Program-made: the position numbers and the translations under genes
Notes under the pieces: model-generated
What the model was told of the DNA's origin: nothing
The model's database searches: none
The model's input: the letters and a program-made list of their open reading frames with translations, nothing else
Assembly: GCF_004683865.2 (NCBI RefSeq)
Contig: NZ_CP040757.1
Span: 1-16,958, forward strand
Reading direction: 5' to 3'
Origin: Paracoccus liaowanqingii
GTDB lineage: Bacteria; Pseudomonadota; Alphaproteobacteria; Rhodobacterales; Rhodobacteraceae
Length of the DNA stretch: 16,958 bases
Shown here: positions 1 through 6,786 of the stretch, piece after piece
How the letters are laid out: each line of letters starts with the position of its first letter
Numbering within the stretch: position 1 is the stretch's first letter

Positions 1-81
1 GTTTGTCTCAACCTTCGGCTTTTCTTGCAAGCATGATCAACTCCCTTCATTCTCCTGCCTTTGCAGGTGATAGAGTGGCTT

Positions 82-336
82 ATGAACACCGATGAGTACC
101 GGGCTATGTTCCGATCAGTTGGCCTGACAGAGGATCAGCTCAACACCGTGATGAATTATTTCCTCACCTTCCGCGAGGCGCCCCAAATCACCTCCACGAG
201 TTGTTTTGAGATGGCCACGGCCATCTACGCAGTGATGGATGGCAGTCTGAACCCTGCCGATCTCCACAGCCCTGCGGCGCGTTATATGATTTCCCTCGGC
301 ACCCGGATTGCAGCTTGGGAAGCCCAGGCAACCTGA
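82..336 (+). CDS. Hypothetical protein, 84 aa
   Basis: I do not recognise this protein. It reads MNTDEYRAMF at the start, is acidic and helical-looking, and has no membrane segment or known motif. An in-frame TTG exists at 61, but the ATG at 82 is preferred because an AGGTGA ribosome binding site lies at 65-70, 11 bases before it. That site overlaps the right arm of a small hairpin (CCTGC 54-58, GCAGG 63-67), so translation could be partly masked by RNA structure. The gene stands alone and is followed by a long gap. Coding is plausible because of the ribosome binding site and the codon composition. Confidence 0.55.
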   Translation: MNTDEYRAMFRSVGLTEDQLNTVMNYFLTFREAPQITSTSCFEMATAIYAVMDGSLNPADLHSPAARYMISLGTRIAAWEAQAT

Positions 337-457
337 CGCCCCGGCTCAACCTCCAGCCCCTGCTGTTTCCGTAAGCAGGTGTTATGACCCGGACAACTCC
401 GTCCAATCTGATCACGCGGCGGTTGTCATGTTCGGGGTCTTCGGAAGGGGAAAAAAA

Positions 458-565
458 ATGGCATTTTGGCTTTCGCACTATTTTGATCCGCCGCCAACGT
501 CGCTCTTCTTCGCCCCCAAAGCCGCTCTATCTATGAGGGGTAGAGCGGCGACGCGGCGAAGTTAG
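458..565 (+). CDS. Possible very small protein, 35 aa
   Basis: The ATG at 458 is preceded by a purine-rich GGAAGGGG (443-450) at a workable distance of seven A bases. The product starts MAFWLSHYFD and ends in a basic tail. The 9-bp hairpin at 521-549 lies inside the frame, so this could be a leader peptide, or the frame may be chance. No homology is recognised. Confidence 0.2.
   Translation: MAFWLSHYFDPPPTSLFFAPKAALSMRGRAATRRS
508..561. repeat. Two-tier inverted repeat / hairpin
   Basis: The inner arms GCCGCTCTA (521-529) and TAGAGCGGC (541-549) are perfect complements around an 11-base loop. The outer arms CTTCGCC (508-514) and GGCGAAG (555-561) also pair. There is no T-run on the right, so a simple intrinsic terminator is unlikely. 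Confidence 0.6.
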
Positions 566-725
566 CCTTCCAAATTCTCCGCTATCTGCACCCAGCTACC
601 CTGCCAGCCTAGGTAATAGGCAGAAACGCAAAACTCTACTGTTCCAGTTTTGCCTGCACCGGAAACAACAGCATTGTAGTCCTGACATCATGCTAGAATT
701 TTTTAAATTTCCATGAGAATTTGAC

Positions 726-1007
726 ATGCCCGAGGATGATACTGCTTCAGAGCAAAGGAAGGGAGCGGGTGGCTCCCGGAAAATTCCGGTCGGCGAATAC
801 AATCATCACGAAGAACCTGAAATTTCATATTATCGGCCATCGAAAGCTGATATGAAACATTTTAACCTCCAATCAGAGGCGAAGTGCCTTATCCCCCGCG
901 AAGTGAAAGGGGCAAATAATTTAGTTGCTCTGCTACAGTGGTATTTGATTGCAGCTTTCTTATTTACCTTGCTGGGGGTTCTTATTTTTTGTTGGTTTTA
1001 CAGCTGA
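726..1007 (+). CDS. Small tail-anchored membrane protein, 93 aa
   Basis: Unrecognised family. The first two thirds are hydrophilic and charged (for example EYNHHEEPEISYY at about residues 24-36). Residues about 66-92 form one strong hydrophobic segment containing LIAAFLFTLLGVLIFCWF, which suggests a C-terminal inner-membrane anchor with the bulk of the protein in the cytoplasm. The start is the ATG at 726; the ribosome binding site is weak. A glycosyltransferase gene begins 93 bases downstream on the same strand, so a membrane role in surface sugar assembly is possible, but this is guilt by association only. The gene is AT-rich at its 3' end. Confidence 0.6.
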   Translation: MPEDDTASEQRKGAGGSRKIPVGEYNHHEEPEISYYRPSKADMKHFNLQSEAKCLIPREVKGANNLVALLQWYLIAAFLFTLLGVLIFCWFYS

Positions 1008-1100
1008 GGTGACGGCTGCCCCCACCATCAATGCTTCCAACCGTGATCTCGCTCTCGATGCCGTTGCTCTGCCTGTTCCGATGTTGGCAAAGGATATTGT

Positions 1101-2390
1101 GTGTCCCGTTTACGTGTTCTTGTCCTAGCCGAAAGCTGCAATCCTGACTGGCCGTCGCTGCCGGTCGTTGGCTACAAGTATGCTCGCGCTTTGGGGCAGG
1201 TTGTTGACATGACTTTGGTTACTCACATCCGCAACCGCGAGAACATCGAAATGACCGGCGAAATGACCGGCAGTATTCACTACATTGACAATGAATGGCT
1301 CGCGGCTCCCATGTATCGGCTAGCAAGTCGCTTGCGGGGCGGTTCCGAGGTAGCTTGGTCGACCAATCAGATAATGGCCTATCCTCCCTATTTGTTCTTC
1401 GAACGGCAGACTTGGTCGCGCTTTAGAAAGGATATGAAAGCAGGGGCTTTCGACCTTGTCCACCGAATCACACCAATGTCGCCAACGCTCCCGTCTTGGA
1501 TCGCGGGCCGGGGCAACCTGCCTTTCGTAATAGGCCCACTGAACGGCAACCTGGATTGGCCAACTCAATTTGCTGAGGAGCAGAAGCGCGAGCGTGAAAG
1601 GCTGAGGAAGCTGAGGGATCTCTATAAGTTCCTGCCTTATGCCCGGCGGACCTATCGCCGCGCCTCGGCAGTTCTGGCAGCCTTTGAACATACGGTTCGC
1701 GATCTTTCAGATGCCGATCCTGACCGGGTCATTCCCATGCCCGAAATCGGCTTTGATCCGCAAATTTTCTATGCCGAGGGGCGGCGCCCTGCTTTTTCAG
1801 GAAGCGCTCCCTACCGGTTCCTCTATGCCGGGCGGCTTGTGCCCTATAAGCTTCCTGAAGTCGCCATTAGGGCCTTTATAAGCTCACACCTTCTTCGGTT
1901 GCATCGCCTGCATATAGTTGGGGACGGGCCCGAGCTTGGCCGCCTACAAAAACTGGTTGTGAGCGCCGGCGCCGAAAACCAAGTTTTTTTCGAGGGTCGC
2001 AAAACTCAGTCTGATGTAGCTCAATCTATGCGGGACTGCGACGCCTTTGTCTTCCCATCGATCCGGGAACTCGGGGCAGGCGTGGTAATCGAGGCCATGG
2101 CCTCCGGAATTCCTTGCATTGTCGCCGAATACGGGGCGCCGGCGGATCTGGCCGCAAAGGGCAGAGGGATCCGCATTCCCCTGGCGAGTAGGGAAGAAAT
2201 GATCATTACCTGCCGCCAGAAGATGGAAGCCTGCGTACAGGGGAATGAAGATATTCAAGCGATCACAGAACGTGCCAAAACCTATGCCACAACGCTGTAT
2301 AAGTGGGAGCGCAAAGCAGCATATACACTTGAAATTTATAGGACAGTTTTGGAAAAACGCTCTTTGAAGGGGCTTAAGGATTACTTGTAG
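1101..2390 (+). CDS. Glycosyltransferase, GT4 family (GT-B fold)
   Basis: A 429-aa cytoplasmic or membrane-peripheral enzyme that probably moves a sugar from a nucleotide-sugar onto a growing surface glycan. The N-terminal half is the acceptor-side Rossmann domain (RLRVLVLAESCNP, residues 3-15). The C-terminal half has the donor-side hallmarks: FLYAGRLVPYK at 240-250, HIVGDGPELG at 271-280, and the EX7E pair E323/E331 in RELGAGVVIEAMASG. It starts at GTG 1101, six bases after AAAGGA (1089-1094); the upstream ATG at 1081 is in another frame. An exact 12-base tandem duplication at 1248-1271 repeats the residues EMTG. The length is normal for GT4. The donor and acceptor sugars cannot be told from the sequence. 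Confidence 0.9.
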   Translation: MSRLRVLVLAESCNPDWPSLPVVGYKYARALGQVVDMTLVTHIRNRENIEMTGEMTGSIHYIDNEWLAAPMYRLASRLRGGSEVAWSTNQIMAYPPYLFFERQTWSRFRKDMKAGAFDLVHRITPMSPTLPSWIAGRGNLPFVIGPLNGNLDWPTQFAEEQKRERERLRKLRDLYKFLPYARRTYRRASAVLAAFEHTVRDLSDADPDRVIPMPEIGFDPQIFYAEGRRPAFSGSAPYRFLYAGRLVPYKLPEVAIRAFISSHLLRLHRLHIVGDGPELGRLQKLVVSAGAENQVFFEGRKTQSDVAQSMRDCDAFVFPSIRELGAGVVIEAMASGIPCIVAEYGAPADLAAKGRGIRIPLASREEMIITCRQKMEACVQGNEDIQAITERAKTYATTLYKWERKAAYTLEIYRTVLEKRSLKGLKDYL

Positions 2391-2533
2391 CTACGGCATC
2401 TTCCTCTACTTTATTGGTCGTGCATGCTCCCCGCCTGCCACCATCTGGCACAGCGTCTCCGCCCGATCGGTAGTCATGGTTTGCTATGCCTATGCTGTTT
2501 GCTGCCGTTCGTGGTAGTGTTGATAATTGTTGT

Positions 2534-2582
2534 TATGCGGCGAAAAACCCCCGCACGGTTTCTTTCGCGGGGGTTGTGAGAG
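2534..2582. terminator. Terminator-like dispersed repeat, copy A
   Basis: A hairpin with arms AACCCCCGC (2546-2554) and GCGGGGGTT (2567-2575) and a 12-base loop. The left flank is A-rich and no long T-run follows, so on the plus strand it is only terminator-like. It closely resembles copy D at 10295-10342: both begin TTATG, then GGCG with A bases, then CCCC, CACGGT and GGGTTGTGA. The IS66 element is inserted four bases after the right arm. Confidence 0.6.
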
Positions 2583-2586
2583 TACG
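2579..2586. repeat. IS66 target-site duplication, left
   Basis: AGAGTACG lies directly before the left end of the element and is identical to the copy at 5293-5300. Confidence 0.93.
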
Positions 2587-2608
2587 GTATGCGCCGTCCC
2601 CGCCCCAT
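2587..2608. repeat. IS66 left terminal inverted repeat
   Basis: It starts GTATGCGCCGTCCCCGCCCC and differs from the right end at one base in 22. The GTA start is usual for IS66-family ends. Confidence 0.9.
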
Positions 2609-2677
2609 TGATTTCTGCGGTTTCCCGACGCTGGCCGAGCGGCGAGTCTCGTTCTGAGCATTCAGATGGAGATGAAG

Positions 2678-3106
2678 ATGGCGGATGGCGGCGACGGGTT
2701 TGACGGCTGCATCGAGGTTGTGCGGCGGACACGTGGATATCGGCGCTGGCCGGATAATGTGAAAGCGCGGATTGTGGCCGAGAGCTTTCAGCCGAGGGCG
2801 CGGGTGGCGGATGTGGCGCGTAGGCATGATCTGGCAGCGCATCAGCTTTCAGATTGGCGGCGTCAGGCGCGCAAGGGCCGTCTTGTCCTGCCCGCTGACG
2901 CCATGGCCGGTGTGGCGTCTGACGCTTTGCCAGCCTTTGTGCCGGTTTCGGTGGAGCCTGAGGATGTCGGTCTGTCTGCGGATCCCGAACGGACCGTCGG
3001 GGTCATCACGATCGAGATCGGCAACGATCTGGTGCTGCGGGTTCCAGGCGATGTTCCGGTAGAGCGGGCAGCAGCAGTGGCGCGCGCTTTGCGAGGATCG
3101 GCATGA
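2678..3106 (+). CDS. tnpA: IS66 accessory protein TnpA (HTH)
   Basis: First gene of the element, encoding a small DNA-binding helper protein needed for IS66 transposition in studied members. A helix-turn-helix is visible in VADVARRHDLAAHQLSDWRR; the basic stretch before it (RRTRGYRRW) is usual for the family. ATGs occur in frame at 2666, 2672 and 2678. I chose 2678 because GGAG (2668-2671) sits six bases before it; an earlier start would add four residues. Its stop overlaps the tnpB start (ATGA at 3103-3106), which implies translational coupling. Confidence 0.85.
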   Translation: MADGGDGFDGCIEVVRRTRGYRRWPDNVKARIVAESFQPRARVADVARRHDLAAHQLSDWRRQARKGRLVLPADAMAGVASDALPAFVPVSVEPEDVGLSADPERTVGVITIEIGNDLVLRVPGDVPVERAAAVARALRGSA

Positions 3107-3456
3107 TTGTCGCGGGACAACGCCAGCCAATCCTGATCGCGACGCGGCCGGTGGACTTCCGCTGCGGCCATCGCGCCCTGGCGCTGATCGTGCAGACCGA
3201 GCTGAAGCTCGATCCGCATTCCGGGGTGACAATCGTGTTCCGTTCGAAACGCGGCGACAGGCTGAAGATTCTGGTTTGGGACGGAACAGGTCTGGTGATG
3301 GTTTACAAGGTTTTGGAGCAGGGCAGCTTTTCCTGGCCGAAGGTTCAGGACGGGACAATGCGGCTGTCGCGAGCCCAGCACGAGGCATTGTTCGAAGGTC
3401 TGGACTGGCGCCGGATCGTTGCGCAGCGGGTTGCTCCACCCATTGCAGCGGGGTGA
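3103..3456 (+). CDS. tnpB: IS66 Orf2-like accessory protein TnpB
   Basis: A 117-aa protein of the IS66 Orf2 family, of normal length. Recognisable family features are TRPVDFRCGHRALALIV near residues 14-30, VFRSKRGDRLKILVWDGTG near 45-63, and a conserved WP in SFSWPKV. It is required with TnpA and TnpC for transposition of known IS66 elements; its biochemical role is unclear. The start ATG at 3103 overlaps the tnpA stop and is preceded by GAGGA (3093-3097) at five bases. The tnpC gene follows after 63 bases. Confidence 0.92.
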   Translation: MIVAGQRQPILIATRPVDFRCGHRALALIVQTELKLDPHSGVTIVFRSKRGDRLKILVWDGTGLVMVYKVLEQGSFSWPKVQDGTMRLSRAQHEALFEGLDWRRIVAQRVAPPIAAG

Positions 3457-3519
3457 TTTACTCGGCTGTTGTAGCGTTGTTTTATTGGTCTTTCCTGTCC
3501 GGAAAGGCTATGAATCCGC

Positions 3520-5172
3520 ATGTCGCAGCCCTTCGATCTCAGCCTGTTTCCAGACCTTCCGCCCGAGGTTGTGAAGGCGTTCGAGGCCGCGCAGTTCGAG
3601 CTGTCGGTGGAGCGTGCGGCGCGTCAGCATGAACAGGCGGTGGGGGCCGAGAAGGACGCCTTCATCACCGAACTGAAGGCCCTGATCGAAAAGCTGGAAG
3701 GCCAGGTCGGACAATACCGGCATGCGAAGTTCGGGCCGAAATCGGAAAAGCTGGACCCTGCACAGCTCGAGCTGGCGCTGGAGGATCTGGAAGCCGCCAT
3801 CGCCGAAACCCAGGAACAGATTGCCGCGGTCGAGGCGAAGATCTCGGCCAGCGAGACCGATCCCGAGAAGAAGGTGCCGGGCAAGAAGCGCAAGGCGCGC
3901 TCCTTGCCGCAGCATCTACCACGCGTCGAGCGTGTCATCGAGCCAGACAGCATTGTCTGCCCTTGCGGCTGTGGCGACATGGTCCGGATCGGGGAGGACC
4001 GAACCGAGCGCCTGGATTACATCCCGGCACGCTATCAGGTGATCGTCTCCGTCCGCCCGAAATACGCCTGTCCCAAAGGGCGTACGGGCGTGGTTCAGGC
4101 GAGAGCTGCAGCGCATCTTCTGGAGGGCAGCTGGCCCACCGAGGCGCTCCTGGCGCAGATCGCGGTGTCCAAGCATTCCGAACACATGCCCCTCAACCGC
4201 CAGGCCGTGGTCATGGCGCGGCACGGTGTGCCGATCGACCGATCGGTCCTCGCCGACTGGATGGGTCGGACCGGTGCGTTGATCGCCCCGGTCGTGGACC
4301 GCATGGCGGTGCTGCTGAAACAGGGCAGCACCCGGCTCTATGTCGACGAAACCACCGCCCCCGTGCTGGACCCCGGGCGAGGCAAGACGAAGGCCGGTTA
4401 TCTCTGGGCGGTGCTGCGCGATGACCGGGGCTGGAACGGCCCCGCACCGCCGGGGGTGGTGTTCCACTATCGCCCCGGCCGGAAGGGCGACTATGCCAAT
4501 GAGATACTGACCGGCTTCAATGGCACGATCCAGGTTGACGCTTATGGCGCCTATACCCACCTGGCCACACCAAAGCGCACGGGCGGCGATCCCTTGCGGT
4601 TGGCTTTCTGCTGGGCCCATGGACGGCGCAAGCTGATCAAGGCCAAGCCGAAAAAGGGCTCGCCCATCGTCGACGAGGCGCTGGTGCGCATCGCAGCGCT
4701 CTACAAGGTCGAGGATGTCATCCGCGGGGCGGACCCCGTTCATCGCCGGGCGGTTCGCCTGGAATTGTCCTGCCCTCTGGTGGATCAGTTCTTCGCCTGG
4801 CTGGCCGCCCAGGCCGCACGCATCTCGCGCAAATCCGACCTCGGCGTCGCGCTCGCATACATGCTGAGGCGCCAGGACGGCTTCCGGCTTTTCCTCGAGG
4901 ATGGCCATGTCGACATGGACTCCAACCTGGTCGAGAATGCCATCCGCAGCCCGGCCATGAACCGCCGCAACGCGCTTTTTGCCGGCCACGATGAGGGCGG
5001 CCGGTCGTGGGCGCGCTTCGCCAGCCTGATCGGATCCTGCAAGATGAACGGCGTCGAACCCTATGCCTACCTGCGTGATCTCTTCACCAGGCTCGCCAAC
5101 GGCCATCTAGACAAGGACATCGATGCGTTGATGCCGTGGGCCTATGCCGCCACCCCCAGCCCCTCACAATGA
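3520..5172 (+). CDS. tnpC: IS66-family DDE transposase TnpC
   Basis: A 550-aa transposase that cuts and joins the element ends. Domains in order: an N-terminal coiled coil (about 25-110) with the FGPKSEKLD motif at 71-79, a cysteine-rich binding region (about 147-187), and a DDE catalytic core. Likely catalytic residues are D276 (LYVDETTAPVLDPG), D340 (IQVDAYGAY) and E472 (DSNLVENAIR), followed by the family motif NALFAGHDEGGRSWA. The zinc region has C147, C149, C151 and C184, but where a second CXXC cysteine is expected there is G187 (ACPKGRTG). The frame is complete. A purine-rich GGAAAGG lies about 12 bases before the ATG. Confidence 0.95.
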   Translation: MSQPFDLSLFPDLPPEVVKAFEAAQFELSVERAARQHEQAVGAEKDAFITELKALIEKLEGQVGQYRHAKFGPKSEKLDPAQLELALEDLEAAIAETQEQIAAVEAKISASETDPEKKVPGKKRKARSLPQHLPRVERVIEPDSIVCPCGCGDMVRIGEDRTERLDYIPARYQVIVSVRPKYACPKGRTGVVQARAAAHLLEGSWPTEALLAQIAVSKHSEHMPLNRQAVVMARHGVPIDRSVLADWMGRTGALIAPVVDRMAVLLKQGSTRLYVDETTAPVLDPGRGKTKAGYLWAVLRDDRGWNGPAPPGVVFHYRPGRKGDYANEILTGFNGTIQVDAYGAYTHLATPKRTGGDPLRLAFCWAHGRRKLIKAKPKKGSPIVDEALVRIAALYKVEDVIRGADPVHRRAVRLELSCPLVDQFFAWLAAQAARISRKSDLGVALAYMLRRQDGFRLFLEDGHVDMDSNLVENAIRSPAMNRRNALFAGHDEGGRSWARFASLIGSCKMNGVEPYAYLRDLFTRLANGHLDKDIDALMPWAYAATPSPSQ

Positions 5173-5270
5173 GCTCATCCGGGAGTCCCCAGTGAGCTCA
5201 TTCTGAGCACTCACGAAGGCCAAAGCGCCAGCCGGGCGCACCAAGAACCTGAACCGCAAGCGAAATCACG

Positions 5271-5292
5271 ATGGGGCGGGAACGGCGCATAC
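5271..5292. repeat. IS66 right terminal inverted repeat
   Basis: Read on the minus strand it starts GTATGCGCCGTTCCCGCCCC, one mismatch from the left end. Confidence 0.9.
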
Positions 5293-5300
5293 AGAGTACG
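5293..5300. repeat. IS66 target-site duplication, right
   Basis: AGAGTACG lies directly after the right end of the element. Removing the element and one copy restores a continuous sequence reading GTTGTGAGAGTACGGCCGTC. Confidence 0.93.
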
Positions 5301-5431
5301 GCCGTCGAAACCTGATCCCGTCACAGACCGGATCTCAGAAAATCCGAGATTCCATCCAAAAAGACCAGCATAAAGACAGGTATTACGGTCCTATCTTGTC
5401 GCTATGCTATGGTTTTATTCTAAGGTCAAAC

Positions 5432-6475
5432 ATGACTCTTTTGCCTCTTGTACATCGCTTTCGTAAACGAATTGGGTTTTTTCAGAAACTTCAGGATGCC
5501 GCTGCCGAGATTCTTGTTCTCGCGCCTGAAGAGAAAAATCAGAGGCTCGCAGCCATCAGCTTACCCGCGCAGATAGACCGGATTAGGGCGGTACAGTCAG
5601 ATACAAGTCTAGATTATGAAGCTTCTCGCTTAACTTCCGGTGAAATAAACCATACACCAACCCGCGCCTTTTTACTAAAAAATGCATGGTATATAAATGG
5701 AGTTATTTTTGCCGGTAACGCGCGCGAGCCGCAAGTTCCAGAACGAGAGTCCTTAATCTCCTTTGAAAAAACAAAGCATCTTACTCGAGCTGCTTTTCCA
5801 TCCTCATTGGTGGGCTCCCAATACTTTGGCCATCACGTTGTAGATGACAGCGCCACAACACTTCTGGCAAATGAATTTGGCCCAGTATTTCGGGCTCCTG
5901 CAAAAGCAGCTAGGACATGGCCACATGCGGCTGCATATCGAACCCGATTAAATATAGAAGCACCAGTATTGACAAAAGCCCGCGTAGCCGAAGCTTGGGT
6001 GTTTCAGGATTGGGGTATGACAGGGCATCGCCGCGATCGACTAATAAAATTGCGCCTGCAACTACGAGATACCCCAGGATCACGTATAGGCCATGGAGTA
6101 TTCTTGCGTCGACGTGGCAGTGGGGCGGCTCGATTATTAGCTAATGAGCAAGAAATTGAGGAAAAGCTATCTAGCTTAGGCTTTGAAATTATTGATCCGA
6201 CCAATGACTCGATAGAGAGCATTATTATGCGATGCCGTGATGCAGGCATAGTTGTTGGAGTGGAAGGAAGTGGTCTTGCGCACGGCTTTCTAAGTTGTGC
6301 GCCAAATGCGAAGTTTCTAGTTCTTCAGCATCCTTATCGATTCAACAATGTATGGAAAGATTTTACTGATGCCTTAGAGATGCGCTATGCCTTTTTGGTT
6401 GGGGAAGGTACGAAAGACTCTTTTCACATTAGTCCTGACGAACTTTGTGCAACGCTCGATCTACTATCGTTTTGA
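5432..6475 (+). CDS. Glycosyltransferase family 61 (DUF563-like)
   Basis: A 347-aa probable glycosyltransferase acting on a capsule, exopolysaccharide or LPS sugar. The family signature is in the second half: GVFLRRRGSGAARLLANEQE at 222-241 with the conserved N238/E239, then AGIVVGVEGSGLAHGFLSCA at 271-290 (the usual Gly/Ala-rich turn) and FLVLQHPYRFN. The middle segment YFGHHVVDDSATTLLA (131-146) matches the GH...D pattern of the family. The start is ATG 5432 with TAAGG (5421-5425) six bases ahead; a TTG at 5396 lacks a site. The gene is clearly AT-richer than the IS66 element and has many rare-looking A/T-ending codons, which suggests transfer from another source. A small gene follows after 17 bases. 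Confidence 0.8.
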   Translation: MTLLPLVHRFRKRIGFFQKLQDAAAEILVLAPEEKNQRLAAISLPAQIDRIRAVQSDTSLDYEASRLTSGEINHTPTRAFLLKNAWYINGVIFAGNAREPQVPERESLISFEKTKHLTRAAFPSSLVGSQYFGHHVVDDSATTLLANEFGPVFRAPAKAARTWPHAAAYRTRLNIEAPVLTKARVAEAWVFQDWGMTGHRRDRLIKLRLQLRDTPGSRIGHGVFLRRRGSGAARLLANEQEIEEKLSSLGFEIIDPTNDSIESIIMRCRDAGIVVGVEGSGLAHGFLSCAPNAKFLVLQHPYRFNNVWKDFTDALEMRYAFLVGEGTKDSFHISPDELCATLDLLSF

Positions 6476-6492
6476 ACCTTAAAGGAGACTTA

Positions 6493-6786
6493 ATGCTTTC
6501 GTCGCGCCGGTGGATGCGTGGCGCGTATCTAGAAAGACTTGGCCGCCCACCTTGCGCCTCTTTGCCCGGCTTGGAGCGACATACATGGAAATTTTTGAAC
6601 AGGTCTTATGACACGGATCTTGAGACCGCGTGGGGTCGCGCACGGATTGTGCTTTTAATGATGCGAAACTTGATCGTCCTGTGTCCGGCGCAAGGCTTCC
6701 GCAAGCTGTGGGAAGGAGCTGCCCTCCTAGCACTTAGCTGTAAAGGTTATTCAATCGTTCGTAGATTGAACTCTGGCCGGATCTGA
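6493..6786 (+). CDS. Small unknown protein next to the GT61 gene, 97 aa
   Basis: I do not recognise it. It is basic, with a moderately hydrophobic middle (ARIVLLMMRNLIVLCPAQGF, about 50-69) and a second patch (WEGAALLALSC, about 73-83), so a peripheral membrane protein or the remnant of a larger enzyme are both possible. The start is well supported: AAAGGAG (6481-6487) lies five bases before ATG 6493, and the gene begins 17 bases after the GT61 stop, so the two are probably co-transcribed. Its last 53 bases overlap the 3' end of the convergent glycosyltransferase gene on the minus strand. Confidence 0.6.
   Translation: MLSSRRWMRGAYLERLGRPPCASLPGLERHTWKFLNRSYDTDLETAWGRARIVLLMMRNLIVLCPAQGFRKLWEGAALLALSCKGYSIVRRLNSGRI

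Larger units (their letters stand above)
337..725. other. 389-base gap rich in hairpins, no clear gene
   Basis: No convincing long gene lies here. The stretch holds several inverted repeats. GACCC/GGGTC with GACAAC/GTTGTC nest at 386-397 and 422-439. A two-tier hairpin spans 508-561. CTGCC (601-605) can pair with GGCAG (619-623). A stem GCAAAACT/AGTTTTGC pairs 628-635 with 646-653. It could hold a structured leader or small RNA. A short reading frame with a good ribosome binding site (458-565) is listed separately. Confidence 0.4.
2587..5292 (+). mobile_element. Complete IS66-family insertion sequence, 2706 bp
   Basis: The ends GTATGCGCCGT... (2587-2608) and their inverted copy (5271-5292) match at 21 of 22 positions. 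The element is flanked on both sides by the same 8 bases, AGAGTACG, which is the duplication length typical of IS66. It carries the three standard genes tnpA, tnpB and tnpC, all open and in order. An intact element with a perfect target duplication points to a fairly recent, possibly still active, insertion. Its high GC content differs from the AT-richer sugar genes on its right. Confidence 0.95.
5173..5431. other. IS66 right end and short leader of the GT61 gene
   Basis: The first 120 bases belong to the IS66 element. From 5301 to 5431 lies the sequence that followed the hairpin repeat before the insertion. An imperfect inverted repeat (GGATCTC 5331-5337 with GAGATTCC just after) is present, but no promoter with good consensus was found. 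Confidence 0.4.

Noticed and set aside
188..478. 96-codon minus-strand frame
   Set aside because: Antisense to the better supported 84-aa gene and the structured gap; Arg/Trp/Gly-rich, not protein-like.
3916..5106. Long 396-codon open frame on the minus strand inside tnpC
   Set aside because: It is the GC-rich antisense shadow of a clearly identified transposase; its composition is unnatural (His/Gly/Ala rich) and it lacks a start signal.
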